From Dawidia soli (GTDB lineage Bacteria > Bacteroidota > Bacteroidia > Cytophagales > Cyclobacteriaceae), in NCBI RefSeq assembly GCF_018598185.1, contig NZ_JAHESC010000010.1:106148-170147 (forward strand): a stretch of 64,000 bases of DNA. Direction: 5' to 3'. The position numbers and the translations under genes were made by a program. This document shows positions 35,701-44,312 of the stretch, one piece after another. The stretch's first letter is position 1. Every line of letters starts with the position of its first letter. The notes under the pieces are model-generated. The model ran no database searches. It was not told the DNA's origin and saw only the letters and a program-made list of their open reading frames with translations.

Positions 35701-38700
35701 GCGATAAAGTTCATCCAGGGCGAGGTCGATCATGTTTTCGTCCGGCCATATCGATGCCTCGTCGGTATTCTGGATGTTGGTCATCTTCAACGGTAGGTCG
35801 ATCTCGTAGTAGTTCGAGTCAAGGTCTTTACCCAGGCGGAGGAACCCATGCAGGTCGTTATCGTTCGCATCGCCGTGCGCGTGGAAATACATTTTAACAC
35901 GACCGTAGTTGAACAGGTCGAACGATACGTTTTTGTAGATCGCCCGCGCGTCGCCGTCTTTTACCGCGTCGGCGCAAAGCTGCACAGACTGCTCGTTCAG
36001 AAGGCGTGATACAGACGAGGTATTGTCGCGGTCACGCACAACGCCCGGTGGAATGACATAGGGCGATTTGTTGTCGTTGCCCTTTCCGTTCTCTTCGAGG
36101 TTCACCACCGAAACGGTAAAGTCTTCGGGCGTAAGCTCGGGTGTAGGGCCGATGCCGCCTTCCTGCAGGCTGCTGGTATACCGGCGCCAGCGGCTGCCCA
36201 CCATGCGGAAGTTGGCGAAGCGAAGCACCACCGGCTCGCGGAACCCCGTCAGGATCATCCGCGCATAGCGCACGGACTTGAAGCCCTCGATGTTGCCATA
36301 TTGATCTTCGAACTCGCGCACAGGAATGCGGTATAAATACCACGTTACCTGCTCACCGGCTTCGTTACGGTTGTCGGTGGTGATCTTGTCTACGATATAT
36401 TTCCGCCCGACAGACATTTCGCCGGGAGCCAGATCGATGTTGTAGGTATAATATTCCTCCAGTTCGCTCAGCGTATTGTCGGCATTCAGGTCTTCGTTGT
36501 CGGGCAACGTGGACCCTGCCGGCGTATAAAGACTGCCGTTTGCCACGGGCGAGTTTCCGTCAAGGCCGTTGAAGTTTTTGTAACGTTCCAGGATCTTGGC
36601 GTTGCGGTTGTCAAGCTCGTCACCCAGGAAGTATTGGAAGTTATCGGCAGAAGGGTCGCTTTGAACGCGTGCCTGTCCCTCGGCGTTCAGGCCGCCCAGC
36701 TGGCCGAGGAAATTCTGGAAAGTAGTGGTCTCATCATCCGCCGTGACACCGTCAAAGCCCACGTCCTGCCGACGACGGGCGTCGTTATCCTGGTCGAAGG
36801 CATTGGTTACGAACTGGCTGGACGTAACATAACCCCACGCGTTCTTGGTAGCTTCCCCTGCCAGGTTGCCGTCGCGGGGCAAGCCGTTCTCAAAAGCGTG
36901 TTTACCGTCGCGGGCCACGTCTTCCGAAATACTACCCAGGTGGAAGATCAGCTTACCGCCGGTCTCATTGCGTTTGGGGGGCGAGATCCCGTCGTTGATC
37001 ACACCGAATGATGAGTTGATGAACGGATCGAGCAGCCAGAATTCAACATACTCGATGTTGGCCTTGTCAAAGTCCACTTCCGTTTTAATGGCCGTGGTGA
37101 TACCCCCCCAATTCTCTTCCGGACGCTGCAGAAAACCGTCGGCCGTCACGGCGGGATTGTAGTTATACGGACCACGCTCGCGCGGGTAGTACGCCACGTC
37201 GAAGATCTGCTCCCAGAACACTCCCTGCGTAAGCTGCTTGGCCGGAAAGATCTCCTGTGGGCCGACGGGGCGCACGTAGTGGTTCTTGATATCGTCTTTC
37301 GTAATGTTTGCCGGCTTTACCGGACCGCTGTCGCGGTAGAACTGGTTGTCCACCTGGTACCAGGCAAGCTTAGCGCGTTTGTACCCCACCTCGATGATGT
37401 TAGGCATGGTAGGTGATATGTTGGATGGACCGAAGCGGTTGTCATTGGTTTTGGGTGTGGATGCCAGCTTCCAGGCCACGGGGTTCATGAGGGTATAGGG
37501 CGTGGCTGTGTTCTCGAAGTCATCGAGATAGCCCGTGCCCTCGCCGTCGATGATGTTGGACGTACCCGGCAGCAGCTGTGCAAACTCACCAGTGAAATTC
37601 ACGGCAGACTGCTCCTTGGTTTCCAGGAAAGGCAGCGCGTCAACAAGCTTCGTGAGCATGCGGCTCTTTTTATTGACATTGAAGTCGAAACCATATTGAA
37701 CGTTCCGGGCCGGCTCGGTGCCGATCTGGTTGCGGCTGATCATGGGCCGTTCGTTGTAATACAGGAGTGTGGAACCAAAGTTGACATCCTCGCTTAGCTT
37801 GTAGTCAAAGCGCGACCCTAACAGGCTCCGGGTCTGGAACGCAAAGGGATCGGACTGTTCATACTGCACCTGGATCTCTTTATTCGAGCTGAGAATGGAC
37901 TCGTTCAGGATCGTGACCTTACCAAAGGTGTAGTCCACCACGTAATCGGTACCCTCGGCCAACGGCATGCCCCCGGCGAACAGTTTGACCGATCCTTGTG
38001 ACACGCCAAAACCGGGAATCAGGATCTCTTTGGCGGAGCCGGCGCTGTACGTACCCACAAGCCAGAACTTATTTTTGGTAGCATACAGCTCCGCGTCGGC
38101 TTTGGTACTTCGGTAGAGGGTGTCATACGAATATTTCTGGATCAGGTAGTCCCGCCGGGAGTCGCTCGCAAAAGATTCACGCAATCCTTCACTGAAGGGC
38201 TCCAGGTAAGGAAAGATGATTTGTCCTGTCGAGCTGTTGATGGTGATGCCTTCGACATAGTCAAAGTTACCGTCATAACCGGGGTCGTTTACGGGATTGA
38301 GACGGTCGAGGCCCAGAATGTCGAGCAGCTGGCGCTTGCGTATCTCGTCGCCGCCATCCTGCAGCTGCGGGTTGTCGATGCCGGTACGCGCATCGCGGTA
38401 GATCACACGCAGCTGAAAGTCCTCGCGGCTCAGTTGCGTGACATTCAGGTTATAGATGTTTTTCATCATCAGATCCCAGGTAGGGATGATGCGGCGTTGC
38501 TGATCGCGGATCGCTACTTTTCGTGGACGCAGCATTTTGAGGAGAATGATGTCATTGTCCTGCAGCGCCGAGTAATCTTCCGACAGCTCGCCGACCTTGT
38601 ATGCAGCACCGTTATAGGTATACTCATACGCTACCGCCAGCGCCTCGTCGTTTTGCAGCTTGCGGGTCAGCGTGATGTAACCCAGCTGCGGGTGAAAGGT

Positions 38701-40083
38701 AAACTCCGTGGGCGAGAGCTTGCGTGCGCCGGTGATCTTTTCGAAGTCCGTGCCATTGTTGTTCTCAAGGGCAAAATAGGCTTCCAGTTTATCGTTGGCG
38801 CCGTCAGCCGGCCGGGATCCTGGTGTTTTGGGGAAGAGGCCCAGCATACCTTGGAACAAATTGTTTGCCTGGTTGGCATTGGGCAAGTCGCTTCGCAGCC
38901 CGCCCACAGCGCTATTGTAAACACGGCGAGGCTCGCCCAGGTCCATCAGCGCAATGGCATTACGCATCGTCTGCGTGTCGTTGTTGCGGTTGAGAACATA
39001 CACCTCTACACGGGTGATGTTCACCCCGGAGATGATCTGTGGGATATTGCTGATCCACTTGCGGTAGTTGTCGCGGAAGAAATGACCGAGGAAGAAGTGC
39101 CGGTTGTCGTCGTAATTAGACGCGATGATCTCGAAAGGACGTCCCTGGCCGGCGCCATTGCCGCCACCGATATCGATGGAGGATGCCTTGCCGCGCTGGG
39201 TCGTGGCGATCGTCGTCACCATCAGCTTGCCGAATTGCATCTGCGCCTTGATCCCGAAAAGGTTCTGCGCTCCCTGGATCAGCGTGTTGTTCAGCGGCAA
39301 GCTCACATTACCGATCTCGAGCTTTTGTAAAATATCTTCTTTGTAGCCCGTGTATTCAACCTTCATGTTGTTCTGAAAGTCGAAGGAGTTGTTGTTGTCG
39401 AAGTTGGCCGTGACCTGCAGTTTTTCCCCCACCTTACCCGTTACGCTCATGTTGATCTGCTGATCGAACTCAAAACCGCCGTTGCGTTGCTGCCGGATCG
39501 TAGAAGTAGGACTGGCCGTGTGCTGGAAGGAAGCACCGAAGTCGAGGGTGACAAACCCCCGTGGGATCAGCTCGATGTAGCTGCCGCCGAAAATGCGATC
39601 GAGTATCGGGCTGATGAAGATCTTGGGAATGAGACCTCGGCCGCTGACGGCGCTCTCACCGTCTTGCGCCTTGGCACGGCTCTGCCAGTAGCTCTTTAAC
39701 GCCTGCCGGTCCTGGTGCTGCTTGAATTCCTCGAACGTCATGCTCGAAGTGGGGCGGTAGTTCAGGTCGCCGATCTTTTCGTAAATGGTATAGTTTCCAG
39801 CCGTGTCGATTTCGACATCGAGCTTCATTTGCTGGGGGTCTTTGAGGTAGAAGGGTGAGGCCGACGAGGTGTTGGAGAACGGGTCGCCGTACCGATCGGT
39901 CGGACGGTAGGTAGGGCGGCGGTTGGGGCGATAAGGCCTCGAAGTCGTATCCTGCGCATTTACGCGCGTAGTATCCTGCCGTTGAGCCACTGCCTCATCG
40001 GTAAAGGTAAAGACGCTTGATAACGCAATGATCAGGCCCCCAAGCTTGGATATAACCTGACGTTTCCTAGTAAAGACTTTCAA
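32740..40083 (-). CDS. sprA: Type IX secretion outer-membrane translocon SprA
   Basis: A 2447-residue protein, close to the usual SprA/Sov length. It forms the very large outer-membrane beta-barrel through which type IX secretion cargo passes and is needed for gliding in relatives. An N-terminal signal runs to about residue 33 (VAQ), then a Pro/Arg/Thr-rich linker, then the SprA_N-type repeats and long alternating barrel segments, ending in FGTQIRFSLAQ. The start is TTG: an in-frame TAA lies 15 bases upstream, and no ATG or GTG lies between. Downstream of ruvA on the same strand with a 143-base gap. No proteins with an obvious C-terminal sorting domain were noted in the window. Confidence 0.95.
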   Translation of the reverse strand: MKVFTRKRQVISKLGGLIIALSSVFTFTDEAVAQRQDTTRVNAQDTTSRPYRPNRRPTYRPTDRYGDPFSNTSSASPFYLKDPQQMKLDVEIDTAGNYTIYEKIGDLNYRPTSSMTFEEFKQHQDRQALKSYWQSRAKAQDGESAVSGRGLIPKIFISPILDRIFGGSYIELIPRGFVTLDFGASFQHTASPTSTIRQQRNGGFEFDQQINMSVTGKVGEKLQVTANFDNNNSFDFQNNMKVEYTGYKEDILQKLEIGNVSLPLNNTLIQGAQNLFGIKAQMQFGKLMVTTIATTQRGKASSIDIGGGNGAGQGRPFEIIASNYDDNRHFFLGHFFRDNYRKWISNIPQIISGVNITRVEVYVLNRNNDTQTMRNAIALMDLGEPRRVYNSAVGGLRSDLPNANQANNLFQGMLGLFPKTPGSRPADGANDKLEAYFALENNNGTDFEKITGARKLSPTEFTFHPQLGYITLTRKLQNDEALAVAYEYTYNGAAYKVGELSEDYSALQDNDIILLKMLRPRKVAIRDQQRRIIPTWDLMMKNIYNLNVTQLSREDFQLRVIYRDARTGIDNPQLQDGGDEIRKRQLLDILGLDRLNPVNDPGYDGNFDYVEGITINSSTGQIIFPYLEPFSEGLRESFASDSRRDYLIQKYSYDTLYRSTKADAELYATKNKFWLVGTYSAGSAKEILIPGFGVSQGSVKLFAGGMPLAEGTDYVVDYTFGKVTILNESILSSNKEIQVQYEQSDPFAFQTRSLLGSRFDYKLSEDVNFGSTLLYYNERPMISRNQIGTEPARNVQYGFDFNVNKKSRMLTKLVDALPFLETKEQSAVNFTGEFAQLLPGTSNIIDGEGTGYLDDFENTATPYTLMNPVAWKLASTPKTNDNRFGPSNISPTMPNIIEVGYKRAKLAWYQVDNQFYRDSGPVKPANITKDDIKNHYVRPVGPQEIFPAKQLTQGVFWEQIFDVAYYPRERGPYNYNPAVTADGFLQRPEENWGGITTAIKTEVDFDKANIEYVEFWLLDPFINSSFGVINDGISPPKRNETGGKLIFHLGSISEDVARDGKHAFENGLPRDGNLAGEATKNAWGYVTSSQFVTNAFDQDNDARRRQDVGFDGVTADDETTTFQNFLGQLGGLNAEGQARVQSDPSADNFQYFLGDELDNRNAKILERYKNFNGLDGNSPVANGSLYTPAGSTLPDNEDLNADNTLSELEEYYTYNIDLAPGEMSVGRKYIVDKITTDNRNEAGEQVTWYLYRIPVREFEDQYGNIEGFKSVRYARMILTGFREPVVLRFANFRMVGSRWRRYTSSLQEGGIGPTPELTPEDFTVSVVNLEENGKGNDNKSPYVIPPGVVRDRDNTSSVSRLLNEQSVQLCADAVKDGDARAIYKNVSFDLFNYGRVKMYFHAHGDANDNDLHGFLRLGKDLDSNYYEIDLPLKMTNIQNTDEASIWPDENMIDLALDELYRLKADRDREGVSMNVLYPQSGHRVVGRHGIRIFGRPDLTEVQSIMIGVRNPRTSDKRAHEVCIWANELRVTDFNRTPGWAVNGTMSAKLADFATLTGAVRHTSFGFGSVSSKIGERTREETTGYDVSANVNVDKLLPGNTGIKIPMFVSYEKTTITPLYDPANPDLKLDAALQSLNENDRKNYLNIARDRTVGRSINFVNVRKVKVNPDAKTHLWDIENLAFSYSYSDRRRTNFTMAELFEKQYRGSVAYTYSPKATGIEPFKNAKGLSSPWLKAIKDFNISFLPSSLSARMDLDRSLTSTTYRNSNGYGTFIESDPNYMKYFTFTRQYNLRWNFSKGLSLEYSSRADAVIDEPEKIVDGEVDTKKERDYIIDNIKKLGRMKNFTQNVTVNYTLPLDKFPVTDWIGADYRHQITYGWKAGPVNYPDDMPDKPRGDISDDYDFRNTIQNSQDQNFSGRLDMVKLYNKVKILKDLNTPKKPSKPIVTNPRLQKAPPKPDTTKTKTPAEIPGVVKGLLRTLMSVRSINGTYTVTRGTMLTGFEASPKLFGMDKDWDAPGWDFVLGSQDPNIRYKAANKGWLTRNQALTTPFNQTRTENINLRANVEPSPDLKIQLDVKKETSSTFQSIFRFDPDSVNDFRDFSPSRGGSYRISTINIKTAFNSSNDKIVSAVFQDFERNLEVVRQRFNIISQNNPTPGPTEAQYDTASQDVLIPAFIAAYTGSDAKRVSLSPFPKTPLPNWRVDYTGLNKLGIFKDVFQSITLSHAYQASYSVVNYQNSLEFSNSGDVRGLQLDRPVTDYNSSYYGRFNNADSDGNGTPDNNLIPFYIISQVLISEQFSPLIGVNMRTKGRLSANFQYKTKRDLALTVSNAQITELSTKDFSFELGYTKNNMKLPFKSQGRTVVLKNDVTFRMNVTVADTKTIQRKIYETNIITNGNINFQLRPNISYVVNQKLNIQLYFERTINEPLVSNSYRRATTRFGTQIRFSLAQ

Positions 40084-40226
40084 ACTACTTAAAATCTCTT
40101 AAACCCGTTCGTGCTTGTCGCTGCGTAAAAAATAAAGAACCTCCCGTTCCAGCGACCTCCTCCATCCCTTGTTTCAGCCAATAAAGACTTTGCAGTTCCG
40201 GCTCGACACATCGTTCTTCCGAACTC

Positions 40227-40820
40227 CTAGCTATTTTTCAAAGATTGTTTAACCAAATCTTCTAATGTAATGGTATTTCCCGATTTTTTAAGGACGGCAT
40301 CCACACTTTTCTCCGCGGCGGCCTTGGGCAACCCCAGCGTGAGCAAAGCTGATAACGCCTCCTTGCGCAAAGTATTGTTTCCCCCTATGGAAATTGCCGG
40401 CTGGCTCTCCTCCCACGATTCCTTTTTGAGCTTATCCTTTAGGTCGATGATAACCCGTTGAGCCGTTTTGCCGCCGATACCCTTGATGCGCTGCAGCGCG
40501 GCGGCGTCCTCTTGTACAATGGCAGTCTTCAGCTCGTGGCTGTTCATGTAAGACAACATAACAATGGCCGTGCTGGGGCCGACGCCGTTTACCGTGATAA
40601 GCTGCTGGAAAAGCCGTTTTTCGCTCTCATTACTGAATCCAAACAAAACGTGGGCGTCTTCCCGGATGGCCAGGTGGGTGTGAAGCTGGATGTTCTCCTG
40701 TTCTTTGATCTCCGAAAATGTTTGCAGCGAGATGGTAACGAGGTAGCCAATGCCATTAACATCGATAATAACATGGGTCGGCTCGCGATGAACGAGTCTG
40801 CCCTTCAGGAAAGCGATCAT
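40227..40820 (-). CDS. ruvA: Holliday junction branch migration protein RuvA
   Basis: A 197-residue RuvA, which as a tetramer holds the Holliday junction for the RuvB motor. Domain I (MIAFLKGRLVHREPTHVIID) is an OB fold. Domain II has the helix-hairpin-helix NGVGPSTAIVMLS and IKGIGGKTAQRVIIDLKDK at residues about 75-130. Domain III at the C-terminus (ALLTLGLPKAAAEKSVDAVL) contacts RuvB. Length is normal. It stands directly upstream of sprA on the same strand, a neighbourhood seen in several Bacteroidota; the two may share a transcript. Confidence 0.95.
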   Translation of the reverse strand: MIAFLKGRLVHREPTHVIIDVNGIGYLVTISLQTFSEIKEQENIQLHTHLAIREDAHVLFGFSNESEKRLFQQLITVNGVGPSTAIVMLSYMNSHELKTAIVQEDAAALQRIKGIGGKTAQRVIIDLKDKLKKESWEESQPAISIGGNNTLRKEALSALLTLGLPKAAAEKSVDAVLKKSGNTITLEDLVKQSLKNS

Positions 40821-41531
40821 AGGTTAAAAAAGTGGGTTGCTCAGGATACAAAGATTGCAAAAAAGGTATATGATTCCATGAGGTAAGGCGTGGATATTAG
40901 CGGGCCGGCGGGGAAATACGGCAGGTGCTGGCGTAGCCGTAACAGGCCGCGTCCGGAGGAGGGAGGGACCGACTGGGCGGTCGGGTTGAGCGATTGGAAA
41001 CGCGATCGCCGGCATTGGGGTCGGCGTGAAACGACCTCTTACGATCGCTCCCCATCGTATCGCCGTAACGGCCCATATCGGCAGTACCCGCAAGGCTGGT
41101 CTGCTGACCATTTGTTCGACTCATTCGTACTGAAAAAAACGAGGCCCCGGCACGTTGTACAAACCGGCATTGCCGGAAAGATCTATCGGTTACTGAACTC
41201 CTTTTTTTATCCTGCATATTTCAACAGAAGGAATATTTCTATAGGATTTTCCCGGTATCTGTGAAAGGATATTTCCTCACGTGGTGAGGAGTGCGTGGTA
41301 TAAGGAAAAATATTTTTAAATATTTTCACGTCGTCAGGTCAATGTGTCAGTACGTGTCTCTGCAACACGTTGCGTGGACCAGCGCGCTTGAAGCCGCCGT
41401 TTGCTTCAAAATTTATATGCCATAATTTCCGGATATACCCTGCACGTGATGCTACACGCGCGTTAGGCTGTGCCGTGTGCGAAGCAACTGACTTTTTCCT
41501 TGCAGGAGAAGGGCTTATCTTCGTGGTCGTT
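40821..41531. other. 711-base gap without a supported gene
   Basis: Divergent region between ruvA and the lytic transglycosylase. The first 300 bases are GC-rich and open in several frames, but none of the translations resembles a protein. The second half is AT-rich. A small perfect hairpin, TCCTCAC-GTG-GTGAGGA, is at 41274-41290, and CCGGCATTGCCGG lies near 41165-41180. No tRNA or repeat array is visible. An unannotated RNA cannot be excluded. Confidence 0.5.
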
Positions 41532-43019
41532 ATGTTGGCTTTTTTACGGTATGTGTTTGTCATAGGCATCTTTATGTCTGTGGGTATCTCGTGCGACCCA
41601 ACCCAAACGGGTGAGCTTATAAAGCCCGTGTACCGGTTCGATCTCGAGGCCATTGTTCGTCGTGGTTATATTCGCGCATTGGTGGATAATAACTCGACGA
41701 GCTACTTCATCTATAGGGGCAAAGCCATGGGCTATGAATACGAGCTGCTCCAGTTACTGGCCAAACATCTCCAGGTAAAGCTCAAGATCACCGTCACGAA
41801 TGGAGTAGACCACGCTATTCAGCAGTTGCAGGCAGGCGAAGGAGATATACTCGCATTTCCGCTCACCATCAACAAGCCCCGCAAAGAGCTTATCGCATTT
41901 ACCCAACCACACTTCAACACCTACCAGGTACTGGTACAACGCAAGCCAGAGCGCTGGCGCACATTGACACAAGACAAGATCGATGCATCACTCGTACGCA
42001 CGCCGGCAGCGCTGAGCGGCAAGCGCGTGCATGTCATGAAGGGTACAAGCCACGCCATGCGCATGCGTAACCTGTCAGAGGAGATCGGCATGGACATCGA
42101 CGTGGTGGAAGATACACTGACGATCGAAAGCGAAGGGCTCATTCGGCAGGTCGCAACCGGCGAGATCGACTACGCAGTCGCAGATCATACCATGGCACAG
42201 GTCAACGCAGCCTACTACCCCAACCTCGATGTACGCACCGTGTTAAGCATGTCGCAGCAGATTGCCTGGGGCGTGCGAAAGAACTCTCCCACGTTGTTAC
42301 AGGCCATCGACGAATGGCTGCATCAAATCAAAAAGGCACCGACGTTTATGGTGATCTACAACCGCTACTTTAAAAGCCCGCGAACGTCACTCACCCGCAT
42401 GCGAAGCGATTATTTCTCCTATGGCGGTAACCGGCTGTCGCCCTATGACTACCTGATCAAACAAGGCGCGACACGCCTGGGATGGGATTGGCGTTTGCTC
42501 GCCGCCGTGGTATATCAGGAGTCGAAGTTCGACCCGCGCGGAGAGTCGTGGGCCGGCGCCCGCGGCCTGATGCAGCTCATGCCCGAGACTGCCCGCCGCT
42601 TTGGCGCGCGTGACCTGAACGACCCCCAGCAAAGCATACACGCCGGCGTAGGCTACTTAAAATACCTGGACCGGTATTGGTCCAGGTCCATACCCGACTC
42701 ATCCGAGCGCCTCAAGTTTGTGCTCGCGTCGTACAATGCGGGCCTCACCCATATACAGGACGCAAAGAAGCTCACCGAAAAGTATAGCGATGACAGCGAA
42801 GACTCCGCGCAATGGGATGATCATGTGCAAGTGTATCTGCTGAAAAAGTCCGATCCCAGGTTTTACCGCGATCCGCTCGTGTCGGCGGGCTACTGCAAGT
42901 GCGAGGAACCGGTGAATTATATCAAGGATGTGTTAGACCGTTACGAAGAATACCGCGTCCACATCAAGGACGATGTAATCGATTTGCAAGCTGTTCAAAG
43001 TTCAGTGACTGCCAGGTAG
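41532..43019 (+). CDS. MltF-like membrane-bound lytic transglycosylase
   Basis: A 495-residue lipoprotein. The start at 41532 gives MLAFLRYVFVIGIFMSVGIS followed by Cys, a plausible lipobox; the longer frame from 41370 adds unlikely sequence. Residues about 35-260 are a periplasmic solute-binding (SBP type 3) domain that in MltF regulates activity. Residues about 320-440 are the SLT domain, with catalytic Glu in VVYQESKFDPRG and GARGLMQLMPETA. It would cleave the glycan of peptidoglycan between MurNAc and GlcNAc. Its last 56 bases overlap the convergent kmo gene. Confidence 0.9.
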   Translation: MLAFLRYVFVIGIFMSVGISCDPTQTGELIKPVYRFDLEAIVRRGYIRALVDNNSTSYFIYRGKAMGYEYELLQLLAKHLQVKLKITVTNGVDHAIQQLQAGEGDILAFPLTINKPRKELIAFTQPHFNTYQVLVQRKPERWRTLTQDKIDASLVRTPAALSGKRVHVMKGTSHAMRMRNLSEEIGMDIDVVEDTLTIESEGLIRQVATGEIDYAVADHTMAQVNAAYYPNLDVRTVLSMSQQIAWGVRKNSPTLLQAIDEWLHQIKKAPTFMVIYNRYFKSPRTSLTRMRSDYFSYGGNRLSPYDYLIKQGATRLGWDWRLLAAVVYQESKFDPRGESWAGARGLMQLMPETARRFGARDLNDPQQSIHAGVGYLKYLDRYWSRSIPDSSERLKFVLASYNAGLTHIQDAKKLTEKYSDDSEDSAQWDDHVQVYLLKKSDPRFYRDPLVSAGYCKCEEPVNYIKDVLDRYEEYRVHIKDDVIDLQAVQSSVTAR

Positions 43020-44301
43020 CCGCGATGTCGGGCTGCGCCAGGATGTCGTCCATGATCTCCTTTTGCTTGCGCCCGGTATGCAGGGCGTCGGCATAACGTA
43101 TGGTTTCATGGAACGTCACCATGGAATATAAAGGTATCCACTTGTCGGGGTACAGCTCATGGATACGGGCTTCGATCTTTTTACGAAGTACGAACTTTTC
43201 ATCGGCCACTAAATCGCGCATTTCAATGAAGTTGTCGAGTGCCAGCTGCGCGATGGCGTCGGTGTCGGGTTTGCGCTGTTGTTGAAAGTCCCGGATGGCC
43301 GCGTCCCAGTGGTCATGGTGGTGTTGTAATAATTTGTTTAAGACAGAGCAATCTTCAAAGCCGGCGTTCATGCCCTGCCCGTAGAAAGGCACAATAGCAT
43401 GGGCCGCGTCCCCGATAAGCAAGGTGTTGTGTCGTGCCCAGGGAAAACACTGCACCGTAACCAAAGAGCCCGTAGGGTTATGGTTGAAGTCGCGGAGCAC
43501 CTCGGGCATCAGCTTGACGACGTCGGGAAAGGTTTCTTCCAGGAAACTGCGGATAGCGTGATCTGTTGTAAGCGATGCGAATGAGTTCTTACCCTCAAAC
43601 GGAAAGAACAGCGTGCCGGTAAAGCTGCCACCGGGATTGGGCAGCGCGATCATCATAAAGCTCTCACGCGGCCAGATGTGCAGCGCGTTCCGCTCGAACG
43701 CAAACTGGCCGCCGGCGGCTGCTGGGATATGCAATTCTTTATAGCCGTGTGAGAGATAGGTTTGCGAAAAATCAAAGCGATCCGTCAACTGTAAGCCCAG
43801 GCGCACGGCCGAGAAAGCACCATCGGCGCCGACGATGCCGTCGAAGTGATACGTGGCCAGGTGGTTTTCGGGAGAGGCAGTAGTAATGGCCGAACGCTCC
43901 GTGTCGATGTGCGTAACACGCTGTTCGAAGTGAAAGACGGCCCCCATCGCCTCGGCTTTATTCATCAACACGATGTTGAGGTTGCTGCGCGAAATGGAGT
44001 TGATGAACTGCCCCTGTTTACCGTAAGGCTGCAGGTTGGTGTTGCCCTGGCGATCGTGCACCATGCGGCCGTGCATCGGAATGGCCACGGCGCGTAGGTC
44101 GTCCGAAAGCCCCACTTCCGCGAGAGCGTGCAGGCCCCGATTGCTGAGCGCCAGGTTGATGGAACGCCCCGCGCCAACCGGGTTCCTGCGCATGTCGGCA
44201 CGACGTTCAAAGATCGTGACATGATATCCCCGTCGCAGCAGATAAATGGCCAGCAGGGAACCAACGAGCCCAGCACCGGCAATGGCGATATTCTTTTTCA
44301 T
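42964..44301 (-). CDS. kmo: Kynurenine 3-monooxygenase
   Basis: A 445-residue FAD monooxygenase hydroxylating L-kynurenine to 3-hydroxykynurenine with NADPH and O2. The FAD-binding IAGAGLVGSLLAIYLL starts at residue 6, the NPVGAGRSINLALSNRG segment is characteristic of KMO, and the second FAD motif GDAAHAIVPFYGQGMNAGFE is near residue 300. A longer frame to 44415 runs into kynU, so the Met at 44301 (MKKNIAIAGAG) is used. It lies 11 bases downstream of kynU, as one transcript. The 3' end overlaps the convergent lytic transglycosylase gene by 56 bases. Confidence 0.94.
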   Translation of the reverse strand: MKKNIAIAGAGLVGSLLAIYLLRRGYHVTIFERRADMRRNPVGAGRSINLALSNRGLHALAEVGLSDDLRAVAIPMHGRMVHDRQGNTNLQPYGKQGQFINSISRSNLNIVLMNKAEAMGAVFHFEQRVTHIDTERSAITTASPENHLATYHFDGIVGADGAFSAVRLGLQLTDRFDFSQTYLSHGYKELHIPAAAGGQFAFERNALHIWPRESFMMIALPNPGGSFTGTLFFPFEGKNSFASLTTDHAIRSFLEETFPDVVKLMPEVLRDFNHNPTGSLVTVQCFPWARHNTLLIGDAAHAIVPFYGQGMNAGFEDCSVLNKLLQHHHDHWDAAIRDFQQQRKPDTDAIAQLALDNFIEMRDLVADEKFVLRKKIEARIHELYPDKWIPLYSMVTFHETIRYADALHTGRKQKEIMDDILAQPDIAATWQSLNFEQLANRLHRP

Positions 44302-44312
44302 ACTACATAAAG

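Noticed and set aside
38221..39330. 369-codon plus-strand ORF
   Set aside because: It is antisense to sprA, has no recognisable domain, and arises from codon bias in the real gene.
40890..41264. Plus- and minus-strand ORFs in the ruvA upstream gap
   Set aside because: Arg/Pro-rich translations of GC-rich DNA without family features; no start signal or neighbours support them.
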